Assembly: GCA_030062745.1 (NCBI GenBank)
Contig: CP099846.1
Coordinates: 29,347,201 to 29,411,200 of the forward strand
DNA length: 64,000 nt
Source of the DNA: Capitulum mitella
Taxonomy: Eukaryota > Arthropoda > Thecostraca > Pollicipedomorpha > Pollicipedidae
Direction: 5' to 3'
Made by a program: the position numbers and the translations under genes. Positions 21,288 through 34,200 of the stretch are shown in pieces. Below the pieces are notes generated by a model. That model was given only the letters and a program-made list of their open reading frames with translations. It was not told where the DNA came from and did not search any database. Position 1 is the stretch's first letter, and the number at the start of each line of letters is the position of its first letter.

Positions 21288-22680
21288 ATGGCCGCCGGAC
21301 AGCCGGTCTCAGACCATGCCGTGCCTCTGCGTCTGCCGCACATCGTGCCACGGACCATACCGGGAGGCATGCTCTACCCGGAAGTCCGGGGCGCCATGGA
21401 CTGGTAAACGAACACTGCAATACTACGCAGGTGTTGGGGCGCAGCTGACGGCCGTTTCAGAGACTCCCCACGTTGGATGTGTATTTTAGTTTCTAGCATG
21501 CGCAATCAATCAATGCTTACGGGGTCAAGGGTTAAGTGAAGGCATGTTTTTGCGCCCATCAGCGGGTGTTTTAATGGAAGTTTGACTTTCCGGCGAACGT
21601 TTCGTCACCACTACAGAGTTGAGGTTTACTACGTGATGGTGCTTCGCGCTCAGTGAGGTCACCGGAGTGTTGATAACTCACCAGACGGTCGGAGCGTGTT
21701 GTTCGTGCTTTCCACCAGTGCGTTTATCCCACTCGTCGGCCGAACTGGTCGTCCGATGCGGTTTCCCCACTGGCTCGTTGACATCATTACCGCTCAGTGC
21801 TCGGTGTTAGCACGTGGTGGTCCGCCACCACTGGACGGGCGTAAGGGCGTCGACCACGGTCTGACGCGCGCCGCCGCCACCAGGGGCTGGCAGGGTCTGC
21901 TAGCGTACGGCTGCAACTACACGGTGGTGGTGGCCGACCCGCTGACGCAGCAGGTGGTGCAGACGCTGGAGAAGCACAAGGCGCTCGTCACCAAGGTGGG
22001 CCGCGCCGCGGCCGTACCAGCCGGCACCGTCCGGTGTCCTGCGCCCGGATTCTGATCAGAGTCGGCGGCTAGAACGCTGCAGGTTCTTGAGGTCGATTTA
22101 TCACGGATCGGCGGATGTTGTTGGTATTTATCACATCGTATCCATATCGGTGCTGCGATGACTGTGACAGCGGGAGCCCGCTGAACTGTCCGGTGCTCAT
22201 GTGCGACTCTTCTGTATGAAGCACTTAGGGCCAGCATGTGGCGTTTTCTCGTGCTTTTTTTTGGTAAGCACTGTCGAATTCATCATGTTCTACCGAGCGC
22301 TGCCACTGAGATCAGCAGAACTTAAGATTATATTTGAAATATTTGGAAGCAGTTTTTTCGCTGCAACATATTTTTCACATATTTGTAATACGAGAAATAT
22401 GTTATAACATAATGTAATGTAATATGACAAATATGTTAAAACATAATAACATATATATTTGTAATTCTGAGCGTGAGTCGCCATTGCCCCGTGCTAGAGA
22501 CGCCGTTGACCAGTGCCGGGCGCGGGTCGCAGGCCAAGTGGCAGCGATCTCAGCTGGACGCGCGGTTCTCGTACCGGGCCGTGCTGGCCACGGCCGACGC
22601 CGCCGGCCATATCGTCATCTGGGACGCGCGCGAGGGCTTCTTCACCATGCTGCTGCAGGACGGAGGCCGCCCCATTGCCG
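21288..22680 (+). CDS. WDR11: WDR11 exons 1-3 (N-terminus and first WD repeat)
   Basis: Exon 1 reads MAAGQPVSDHAVPLRLPHIV and ends ATG-GAC-TG, joining the G of exon 2 to make Trp. Exon 2 (21884-21995) encodes GWQGLLAYGCNYTVVVADP and the EKHK segment. Exon 3 (22533-22680) encodes AKWQRSQLDARFSYRAVLAT and GHIVIWDAREG, the end of the first WD repeat, and ends in phase 1 before gttagt. Exons 2 and 3 are markedly GC-rich, unlike the introns. Confidence 0.9.
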
Positions 22681-25600
22681 GTTAGTCGGCCCGGACGCCC
22701 CCCCCCCCCCACTCTGACGCCGCCCGGCGCGGTCTGGGCCCGCCGGGGAGGGCATGTTGTGCTGTTGCTCACTACCACTTGGTTCAAAGCCGGCCCCGGT
22801 AGAGCCGATGCGTGATCCGCGCAGTGGGGGACTGGATGCTGCGTTTGCTTCATTTGTATGATGTACACGTCTCCACAAAAGTAATGGCAGGTATTAGTGC
22901 TCTTGTGGTAAACCGGCGACAGCTCCGGTGTTTACGGTGCTAACTTGATTTGAGCAGCTATTTGCCCCGACGTAGGAGTAGCCGTAATAATTTTAGACCT
23001 GTTTCATATTTCAATTTCATGCTGAAAACACGAAAAGCTATATTTACGCTCGGTAGGCGGGACGTTGGGCAGGTTTCATAGTTCCGCCACTGCGCTAACC
23101 CTCTCGGCTCTCAAACTGATAAGATAAGTTGCGTTGTGAATAGGACACTGGGTAAAGGCCATGACGAGGGAGTGCGTCTTGATCACGAGACATGTTCTGC
23201 CGGAGGGCCGTGAGGGCGTCGTGGAGACTGACCAGGCCGTGTCCGACCCGCAGTCCTTTCCTTCGGTGCTCAGTTGGTTCAGCGTCTGTTACCGCTGCCC
23301 ACCATGGCCAGGTGGGTTCGAATCGTCTCGGCCCTCACTTTTTCTCCTAGAGGCCATTTAACCCTCCAAGCGACCCATAGAAGGAGATGCTGAGTACCGC
23401 TCGATCGTGTGGGTCACACCCGCACGTTAAATTTTCGGCGTCCGAATTATGCAGTTAGGTTGGCATAACGCCATCCGGTGTATGACAGTCCGTACAAGCA
23501 CTGCTCAGCACGGACTCTGACTTTAATGCACCCCAGAAAACCATTTGCACCATTTTTTGTTTTGATAATGACAGTAAATAGACGTGGAGTACGGTGATAT
23601 GTTTCAACACTTCTCAATACGGCTATGACGTGTCTCCGAATGGAGCGGTAGGCCGGGACACTTTTCCGAGCACCTCGGCAGACCGGGACACCTCTCAAAG
23701 CTGGGCTCTCTCGTGAGACTGTATTCGGTTCCTCCCAACAAGCGCACGTCAGGTGGGATGGTACAACCACCGCACAAGACTAGATACGGTCAACCGGTCG
23801 GCCGCGGAGGCCCGCCGGGTCAGCGGGCCGCAGGCGCCGGCGTCCCAGCCCAGCGCAGTCATGGCTACAAAACACTTAACCCTAAGACGTGGAGGAGACC
23901 AACCCACACTTCCGATCATACACACCACCGCAAACAGAACAAAGCAGCAGCCAATAACAATGCAGTTACCCCCACAAAACCGATCATCACTGCTTGGCCT
24001 GGATACTACTCTGCTGTCGTATCTTTCACACGTAACGATACATTGGCGCGGGCCAGTTAACCGAGAGTTTCTGCGGCCGCTGGCGTCCTTGCAGACCGAG
24101 TCCAGTCCGCAGCCCGCCTCGCGGGCAGCACTGCCGGAGTCTAGCGCCCATGCGGTCGCTGCCACACGCAACGCCGTTGACGCGAAGGCCGCCGCAGTCG
24201 CCATATCCAACGTCGTCGGGGCCGTCGTCGCGGCTGCCATCGCCCTTAACGCCGTCGTCGCCGCCGTGGCGGTCGCCGGAATTGAGGCAGCTGCCGCCGC
24301 CGTTGTCTCAATCTCTGCCGCCACCTTGCAAGACTGTCACGAACGGTCGCACAGGCCGGAGACACCGGCTGTTGCGCCAGTATATGCGCTCGCTGGGCAT
24401 ACGTGCCAGGTAATTTCGTCGCCAGCCAATGCCCATGACGGTCCCCGACCGTTCCCACAGACCCATCTTGAGGTCCTGCATGAGGACGTGCTGTCCGGTA
24501 CGGAGAGGCCGGAGCGGGCGGGCGCACATGTAGTTACAAATATAGTTACAAGCGTCCGAGACGACAGACATGTAGTTCCATGTACAAAACTACACGTTAT
24601 TATTACGTTTTGTCGTATTTACAAATTTCAGTGGCATTTTTTGCATGATAATGGTACGCATCAATTAACTGCCCATTTATTTATGATACCCGTAATGCAG
24701 GCTGCAACCAGCTTCAAACTTTTTGCATTAGATCTGTCTGGCATGTCAATGGTAGCTGAACAATCCAGATGGCATTACATACAATCCAACTGAGCAAAGT
24801 GAAATGAAAACAAGACAGGTGACATGGAAGAAGGGAATGTCAGGAGTCATGCCGCACCTTCCATGCTTGACTGTTTTTGTAAATCAAGCATATCTAACAA
24901 AATGCATCATTTTCCATATATGATAAATTAACTAGATATTACTTGTAATTACGATAACTCACTTCATATTCACAGATCTAGCATTACATGGTCCAGATGT
25001 AGTGGAAGACTGTGCACAATTAATACTAAGACTAGTGGCCTTCCAATGATTTATATAAAACACAAATGAAATAAACTGGTAAAAGAACAGCATGCACAAA
25101 ACAACCAACAAAAAGTACACCAGCCAGACATGCTTATCACCTGGTGTCATGAGCACTCAGCAGACACTTTGTTTGCATGATAATGGTAGAAATATATGTT
25201 GTTGTGAGGCTGTGAAAAAAAATACTGTCAAGACTGCTAGCTGAATGCCCATCTGACTGACCTGAGTGACTAAAGACTGTTGTTTGCAGAATAAAAAGCT
25301 GCAGACAACTCAGATGCTTATCAAATTAAAATGGGTTTTCACTGGCATCACTGATGCAGTATTTTGACCAATTTTGCTTTTTGGCACAGGTCATGTGAAT
25401 ATCTATGCAATTAATTATTGTTCTCCTGTGCTGTACCTACTGAGATTGATAGGTGATATCAACTTGCAAATAAGCAACAAAAGCTTGTCATACCAAGAGA
25501 ATGGCAAACCTTTCCCAACCTGGCAATAAACTAGGGGCAAAGCTAGCACTAATGCATTGAAAGAAAAACGTTAGTTGCTACCCAAGTAGTGCCACAAATA

Positions 25601-28170
25601 ATAATGCATCTGGGGAGGCAACAGAGCCATGCCTCCCCCCCCCCCCCAACAGAAAAACCTAGCAAGTTGATGCAGATCTGGAATCTGAGAAAAATCTAGG
25701 CAGTTTTTATGAAGAAAAGTTTGTTTTACAACAGTCTTTGAGGTAAAATGAGGCAAAATCCAATGTTTTTTAACCAGTACACTTTTTTGGAATCTGGCCC
25801 CTCAGACTGGCAAAACCAATGCTCTAGATCCACCCTTGGCCACAAATCTAATACTTTGACGTGCATGATGGAAGACTTTTGGATGGCAATGCACCACTTC
25901 TCAGCACAGCTTCAATACTGGCAACCACTCTTCTTCACAAGGCATAATGGACCACAATTTTCCTCCACAAAATACTCCAAGCAAACTGCTGCATCAGCTA
26001 TGTTAGACTTCTCTCCTCTAACACACTTGTACATCCACGGTACCCTAGCGCCTTCCTCTTTTGGAAATCAAAACAAGGACGAGCTAAGCTCTTGGCATTT
26101 ACATTAGCGCCCTTGGCATTTACATTAGCACCAACCCGCAATGAAAAGGTGAATACAGCACAATTGGCATCTTTGCTTGTCAGCTCATACATGAAATAAA
26201 GGATGCAAAAATAGACAAGCTGCCAACACTTAGTTGCAAGAGGTATGGCCACAGTCACAAGCCTTTAATGTTGTTATAAAATGCCACTGAAACATCACAA
26301 CATAAGCAGGTCATGGTAAGTCATAAGGCACCACTCAAACTGGCTGATAGCACTGGTGACACTTCTCTGGCCAGAACTATCTTTCCCGAGCCGGCGCAAC
26401 ACGTGTCCACCACGTGCCCATTGTCCGAAAATGTTTTCAGCGCTGTTCGGCTCGTCGATCACAACATTCCTATCAATAGATGGTGCCAGTGTCGCCGCTG
26501 TCGGGGTTCTGCGGGGAGTGTCCAGTCCGGTAGTATAATCCACGTTGGCGAAAGGAGCTGGGTAAAACCGATGAATCTGTACAGGCAGCACGGTGCTGGA
26601 GTAATGGCCAATATCGGTAAATATTTGGCCGTTGTAGGTCAGCAAAGGCGATTTGGGGAAAACGAATGATACGTGACGATTCAAGCCAGTGTTCTCTTTG
26701 GTCGCACGTATACAGCTAGAATTCGATGTTTGACTAGACACACTCCCTTGAACTCGTCCGAATATATTTTGGCATATATACACACACATTTCCAAAGCCG
26801 GAGCTTTGAATCTCTTGGGTGAGGGGGCATCCCCCAATGTTCCGTTGACCTCCCAGTGTTGAGTCCCCCTTTCTCCCATTGCTGGGCTGGGCCCCTTCAC
26901 AGTGTGAAACTTGGCCCCCCAATGTTTTATCAGCTGGCAATGGTAAGCACTTAACCCTCGCCGGACGACGGGGATGGATGCCACTCCCAGGCATTGTTTC
27001 CGGGACCACGGCAAAACGGCGTACGACAGCGCCGTGAACTTTGGCATACCTGACGACATGTTCATTGCACATGTTTTGAAAAAAGAGTGACCCCATCTTG
27101 TGTCAGGCCACCGAGTCATGACATTGTTACTGAAAGCTTGCAGAGCGATTTTTGCGCCAAGTGTCGGTTTCTTTACTGTTTTGGGACAATAGACATGCAT
27201 AAACGGCAGATGACGGGCATGGAATCGGTTCAGAGTGGTAGTCCACATGAGGGCAGGTCACTTTAGATAGCCCAATCACCTTTTAAAGGTCAAACGAGGT
27301 CAGTGACCTTAGATGACCTTTCCTGGCCGTAAAATGTTCCTACAAGTTTTTTTTTGGGGGGTGGCGAGACGATTTTAGGCCTATTTGGCCCCAAATGTGT
27401 CGTGTTTAACTGGGGGAAATCAATTTGTAGCTCCCAAACAAAGTATGACCTGACCGAGGATGTCACTGGCTGAACCGATGGAGTTGACGCTGTTACCATT
27501 GGATTCCTTGGGCATACGGCTATCGATTTTTTCTTGTCCCGAGGCACTAGCTCAATTAGGGGCGAAATGGCGAGGAGGGTGCCTACCCCTCCCCCCGTCA
27601 TCGGTGCGAGTGAAAATCCCTCCCGTCCGGCGAGGGTCAAACAAGCGTAAGCATTAGTGCTGTGAATGTTGGAAAAACATGGATATGCATACCCTAGCCA
27701 TATCAGACATTTCAAGTGATGTCAAGATAATGCAAACAGAAGAGAGCAAATGGTAGATCAGTTATCCGTTCCCGGTCCGATGAGTCTGGGATGACCAGTC
27801 GGAGCGTAACGTTCGACACCATGGTGTCACTAGCACAGATTCACTCATGTCACCGATGTCGTCTTCCATTGGATGGATTTGCATAACTGCAACTTCTGTT
27901 TAACTTGGTTAGGTCTGAAGCGTTCAAGCAAATTACCAGTGGTGTATGATATGCATGCCTTTGCATACGCATCATTTCAACGAAACGAATGAAACGGGCG
28001 ACCGTGTAGCACTGTCGTGAAACACCATATACAGTAGTAGCATATGGTATCACTGCAGAGACATAGGAGCGTTTCATAAAGGGACAGGGGACATTGCCTT
28101 TTTTTTGCTCACCGAATACGGAGGGGAGAAGGTGATTAAGTTCGACAAAAATATTTGGTTTGATATGGCG

Positions 28171-28212
<42 letters not shown>

Positions 28213-31200
28213 GTATAGTGCAAAACATTAATGATTCCTTGGAATAGCGAGAGATTAAAATGTTCTTGCAGGGGCTTCCCTGAAATAAGACTTCGTGCTG
28301 AAAGGGCTTCATGTTGGGAATCTCCGGCCGGAATCCAGTGGAGGGGCGAAATCCATCCCTACCTCCGACCTCATGTTTGTCGCGGATTGTCTGTTTTCGC
28401 ACACTGAACTGATATCTAGTGCGTCGTCAAAACGAAAAAAAATGAGATGGGCATTTTTGGAGGTATCGTCCCGTACAGTCCACCGCAGAGCGGCAAAACC
28501 AGCCGATGCCCCGCCCCTTCTCCCGGCCATGCGTTACCAACGGCGATATCAGGTGATATAAGAGCGGTCTGAAGTTAAATGCTGTAATCTGTTTGCCAGC
28601 CATTGTGGATCTCCCTTGAAATAAGGATGCGTCTGATTTTGGCATACTTTCGATCAACTATGGTAATCATCCGGAAAAAAGTCACAAAAGCTGCCAAATC
28701 GACGAAATTTTGGGCATTTGACCCGATCTGATCTCGAAAGCGTTGTCCTAGGGTCACGAAATTTGGACAAACGTAGTTGCCAACGGGTTTCCACTCGCTC
28801 TGAAAGTTTCATGTCAGTAGCTGGTTTCTGAAGTTTGGGGGGATGGAGGGAGGGGTTGGAGAATTTCGCGCCTCTCCTTCACTGCATGTAATTTTCATAG
28901 GCCCTCCAGTGTGTCAAAAACATGGAACAAGTTGTTTGTCAAGCATAATTACACATAAAGTAATACCACGATAGATGTCGGGTGTGTCCAGCGTTCTTAA
29001 CTTTACGGACATTTCGCAAGACAGGAGTGTAGTATTTTTTGCCGTCTGGTAGGAATAAGAGCTCTGTCTTCCCCGACGGAGCCTAAATTGCCGTTTAATG
29101 ACCTCTTAATTAAAGATATCGCTCGCTGCCGGTGTAGGTTAGGATGGGCTTTATGCCTTCCCCAAAGTAGACATCACTTTAGCTGATGGATTATTTCCAA
29201 TCGCTTGATATTATCACGTTGTGCAACGCCTGTGTTCCCGACGCAGTCTGCATCCCACTGTTCCCACGTACCCTGTGTGCCCAGAAATGAGAAAAGATGA
29301 GACAGAAACAAAAGGGCTATATCCAGGGGCGCGAACTCGCGATTCCACATCGCCCATTTCAGGTTAAACGATAATACCACTCGGCCAACCAAGAACGCTG
29401 CGCGGTGCGCGACTGTGTTGGTCAAGTTGCTCGGAACCTAGCCACTACGCTAATGAATGGGAAACTGGTTCTCTCCTCCCTCTTACGGCGCACGAAACAC
29501 ATCCGCTCATTGGTCGGCGTGTTAACAGCTGTCCAATCTACTACGAAAGGCAGTCTCTGAACCGGCCCCCGACACAACTGGCCACCTGTCAGCGAAAGAT
29601 CGTAACTGGCAGTCACGCACCCAGCAGGAAGCGGCGAAAACTCTGGCGAGTGAAGCAAAAAGCATTATTTTAGAAAATTCAGCGCTGCCAAGACAATGCA
29701 GATGAGCGCATCTGTATAGAATGATGCGAAGCATTGTCACCCACCATGTTGTGTACTTGTGACGATGTATTACCCACAGTTCGGGAAATACGCTCCATAT
29801 TGTCAAGGAGCCTAATACCTACCATTACTTTTGTGGAGAACCGTACATCGGTTTCGTCATGCCGGTGATGTTGCTCATCCTAACGGCTGATCGCGTGGCC
29901 GTGTGGCGGGCTATGCGTCGGGTCCGTCACGGGGCGTGTGCTGTCGCCGTTTTCTCTCCGTGGAGATGTAAAATGAATATGTCACGCGGACGGCTCGTGG
30001 GGATGTGGCCTGTGGCCACTTCCTCGTTGGTAGATATGAAGTGGTTTTGCTGCTGTTACGGGATCGGGTATTTCTTCCGCTGTCGCCGGTCGTGAATAGG
30101 TTATTCCACGGTTACAGGTGGGATTGTTTGCGTATCTGTTGTCAGACATGAACTGGGTGTACCACGTGGACGGATGTGGACATCTTTTGCTGGCCGTGCA
30201 CCCGCCAAACTCTCTCATCCTGTGGGACACGGACAGTGGCAACAAAATCTGGAAGAAAACTTTCAACGAGCAGATTGTCAGCTTTGATTTTGATCCATTC
30301 GACCCTAGAAAGTTGGCTTGTAAGTATACCGAAACCGTGAAAACGCCGCTATGTTCACGTTTGTTGCTCAGGTTGGTTTATCACTATTATGTACTTTGGG
30401 CAGTTTGTTGCGTGTTTGACATTACTGCATCCAAACTTGCATTGTGCTTGGCAGTGCTGCGTTTGTGTTTGGCAGTGCTGTCCGAACTCTATCCTGTATT
30501 TGGAAACGCTGTGGCCTAGCTCTGCCGTGTGTTTTTAAGCGTTGTATCTAAACTCACTACCGTGTGTTTGTTCCGTGAATGTGTCAGCGTTTTGTGTGAA
30601 CTCTGCTGCGTGCTTGTCAGTTGTGTATCTGAACTCCCTGCTGTGTGTTTGCCAGTGTTGTGTCCGAACTCTCTGCTGTTCATGGACGACTTCACGGTGG
30701 CCCGGTGCCCGGCCGGCGGCGGCAGAAAATTCTACCTCTCCGGGGTGAGGAACAGCAGCGCTCCGACCACGCCCGGTACGTGCCCGCTCGTGTGCCACGG
30801 CCTGGGTGCCGTGCCACTGCCCCGTCCCGTCGCTCCGTCCCACCTCTCCGTCCCACCGCCCTGTCCCACCGCTCTGTCGAGCACCGTGCTCAGCTCAGCT
30901 CGTGCTCAGCTCCATCCTCCACCTTGCCCCATCATACGGCGACCGGCGAGTGCGATCGGCCAGTGCTGTTGCCGATAGTGTTGTTTGTTGTGTGACAAAC
31001 CGTTTGAGTCGTGAGTGACTGTTCTTTATAGTGGGCTGCTGTGTCACATTAATGGTATGAACCGGACCTATTCGGATACCTCTTTGGGCTTGAATGGTCC
31101 GGTTGGCCGAGTCCTCCGGTGTTTCCCAGAGGTCTCCTGAACGGTTCGGGTCGTATCGGCCCGTGATCTGTTTTTGTATGTTTGCAGCTACGCCCACATA

Positions 31201-34200
31201 CGACGAGAAGTCAACCCGAGACAAACTGAAAAAGAAAGTGTTAGATCTGGTAACTGGAGACGTCCCTGGGTAAGTTGCTCTGCATCGGAGCTGTTATGCT
31301 CGCTGATTTGGTTCTCAAGTGATGTATGGTGGGACGGTGCTGGTATATTGCATACTTGTTCATGGATGCTACTGTTGTCGGAGTTGAAATTTGCTTAGCT
31401 GTGCCTGACATCAGGGACAGGGAAAACGAGTTCAAGATACAGTCATGTATATGCTACAGTATAAAGTATGCTGCTACGCACTCTAGCACTTCTCTGCTAA
31501 GCACGCGGATCGGTATAAAATCAGAACGGCAAGATTTTCATATATAGATACAAAAATCAGAGCGATAAAATTTTCATATATAGATCCAACGAGGGCACTT
31601 CGTAAAGGTGCCTTTCTTTCGTAAAACCGTCGGAACGCAAATGCTTCTAACTTCCTAACATCTCCGGTCTGTTGGTAATCATAACTAACGTTTATACATT
31701 TGTTAGTTTGTCTTAAAAAATGAAATTTTTGTCGCCCCCAGAAACAGATACGCCCAAATCCCACACTGCGAAACATTTGACGATTATCCCATACTTGTTA
31801 ACGCTTTCAAGTATTACATTTGGAATGTTTCTGGATATTGGGCACCTTTCCCTTCAGTCATTTTGCAACATCCCCGGTCTTCCCTACTCACACACGTCGT
31901 CGGTTTGAAGGATGGCTGTACAAAGCTTTTCAGGACGATTGTTTTCAAGTTGCCAGTATTGTTAAGATAGTGGGAAAGGTGCAACTGGAGGAATTAGAGT
32001 GAGCCGCATTTATGCTTAACTCTACTTCCGGAGGGCTAGACGGTATGACCGATTCCCGGCAGGGGGGCATTCGCCCCCCCCCCCGAGATCTCGAGAACTA
32101 TACATCCGATTTCATCGCAACAAACGGCAATCGATTTGCTATGACGTAAACTACACTTTAAAAAGCCGTTTTCAAAATTTTGAAAGGGGTAGATACAGAG
32201 AGCAAAAATATCAAAATGGGGGGCGCTTTTGGACTTCTAATAACTCCGTTGTTTATCGACCGATTTCGATGAAATTAGCATGAATGGAGAGATTATGGAT
32301 GGGACTTTTGCCGCTGGTGCACATATCTGAAATTTTGAGAAAATTCATAGGCGTTCACAGGATTTCAAAAATAGGAAGATTACCTTTTCAATAACTGAAT
32401 GAACGAAAAAGGTGAAGGTACTTTTTTTGGCTTCTGCTAGTCATGTTATGCTATAGAAGTGCGAATCGTACTACAATGTTTGTATAATGTTAGCATAGGC
32501 GGTGCCAGGGACGTGAAAAGGGGAAACTGCCATGGTCATATGTTCTTCAGATAAACTTGTGACCTTTGACCTTAAATGACCTCCAGTGACCTTGGAGTCA
32601 CTTGGAATGATCTCGTGTGCATTCAGCATTATCCGAAAGCGCTTTCAGTCATTTGAATTCCCTCTGTTTCAAAAATTTCATTTTACGACTATTGTGATGT
32701 AAGGTACGCGCACTGACATTTTAGGTCATAGCTCCGTGACCCGACCTGATATCAAGCTGAAACTTGATACACAAGTAGAGGGCACTATTCTAAGTCATTT
32801 GTGTTCCGGGTTTGGTGTTTGAGAAAGTAGCGCCAAAATTATTACTATAAAACCAAATTTTGGCTTTTGACCTTGACCTGGCCTTGTAAAGTAACCTCAG
32901 ATGAACCAAGTTGTATTTGTACGTTGCCCCACTGCTTGGCTATACATCCATGTTCTATCTTGAAACGCTGTTTTTGGCAATCATTTTCGTTTTACCCATA
33001 ACATGGCCAAAAATGGCCTGAGGTGCCTCCCAAAAACGTTGCCTGGCTCCGCCCCTTAGCAAAATAGGATTTCGAAATTTTGTCATAGTACGTAGAAAGA
33101 ATAGCTGGGAAAATCCGCCAAGTTTCGTGAAGCTGCGCCAAAGACCCTGGAATTCGCAAGCAAAAAACCCGAAGGGGATTTTGTTCCCTTTTAGCCCCCC
33201 CCCCCTGCCGGAAATAGGATTATTGCACCTTTTGCTCTTTTCTGGCCGTCTCTCCGAGCTTCTTTTAGCTGGGGCTGGAAGCACCCCTGCACATTTACTC
33301 GGCACGACTGCGCACGGCACTGGTCTGAAGCCTCGTCTGACATCTCTAATATACCTTGTTTATAAGCATGTGGCGCCGCATAGAACGGAGAGCTGAACTT
33401 CAACTCAGTTGTTTGGGAACGGATCGACAGATTCTCCTTCCCGGTATTCTGAGATATGGTAAACGAACGATGCTGAATGGTTGCGTCCCTCCCTCTGCCG
33501 TTTCTAGTTATTTAGGACCAAAAAGTGAGTTCCATTAGTTTTGCGCACTGGCGGATCCAGGGGCATAGACCATGTGAGCTATGACCCCTTCCGTTGGAAA
33601 GCCTGGTGTCAGTATGTCTGTTGGCCTCGATTTTCGGATGGAAGGTTAGAAAAAGACATGGACATATACTTGGGCAATCCACAAAGCACTTGTGGCTGTT
33701 ACAGCCCATCGCCTAGATGATAAAACAATGCGGGGGCCAGAGGGCGGCAAAAGCCGCGCATAAAACGATACATGACTAAAAGAAGGAGAGGGTGGGGGGA
33801 AACAAGAGGACGACGGACGAGGATCCAACATCCGGCTTCTGCAGCGGAGACTACCCTCTTCACGTTTCCCACTCCTCCTCTCCTTCAGTTCCCACACCGC
33901 ACTTTTTAGAGCCCGTGTGGTAGCTTTCCCCCTTCCTGTCTTGTACTGCCCTTGTCAGGGCTGTACAGGGTGCCCGCCTTTTCCTTCCCACCCTCATTCC
34001 CTTTCGACCCCCGCCCCTCCCCCCCAGTCCCCACACCGCACTTTCCAGAGTGTGTGTGTGGCTGGCTCCCAACCCTTCAGTCCTGCTTTGCCTTTGTGAG
34101 GGCGGTGCAGGGCGGCCTCCCCGCTTACCCCAGCCTCTGTTCCACCCGGGGATAGCACAACGCATTTGTGGTGCGTGTCTGTTCCCTCCCCCTTCGGTGC

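Larger units (their letters stand above)
22681..30145. other. WDR11 intron 3 (7.5 kb)
   Basis: No WDR11 exon is seen. It contains a tRNA-like sequence near 23264, a Gypsy-type integrase fragment on the minus strand near 24311-24530, an unexplained 317-codon open frame on the minus strand (26295-27248), a cluster of nuclear-receptor half-sites near 27255-27319, an (AT)n run near 28173 and a second tRNA-like sequence near 29320. From 24800 to 26250 I see nothing recognisable apart from a short 21-bp duplication near 26095-26130. Confidence 0.7.

Noticed and set aside
23753-24793. 346-codon plus-strand frame in WDR11 intron 3
   Set aside because: It overlaps the antisense Gypsy integrase fragment and a GCC-rich stretch; the translation is alanine-rich low complexity without a domain.
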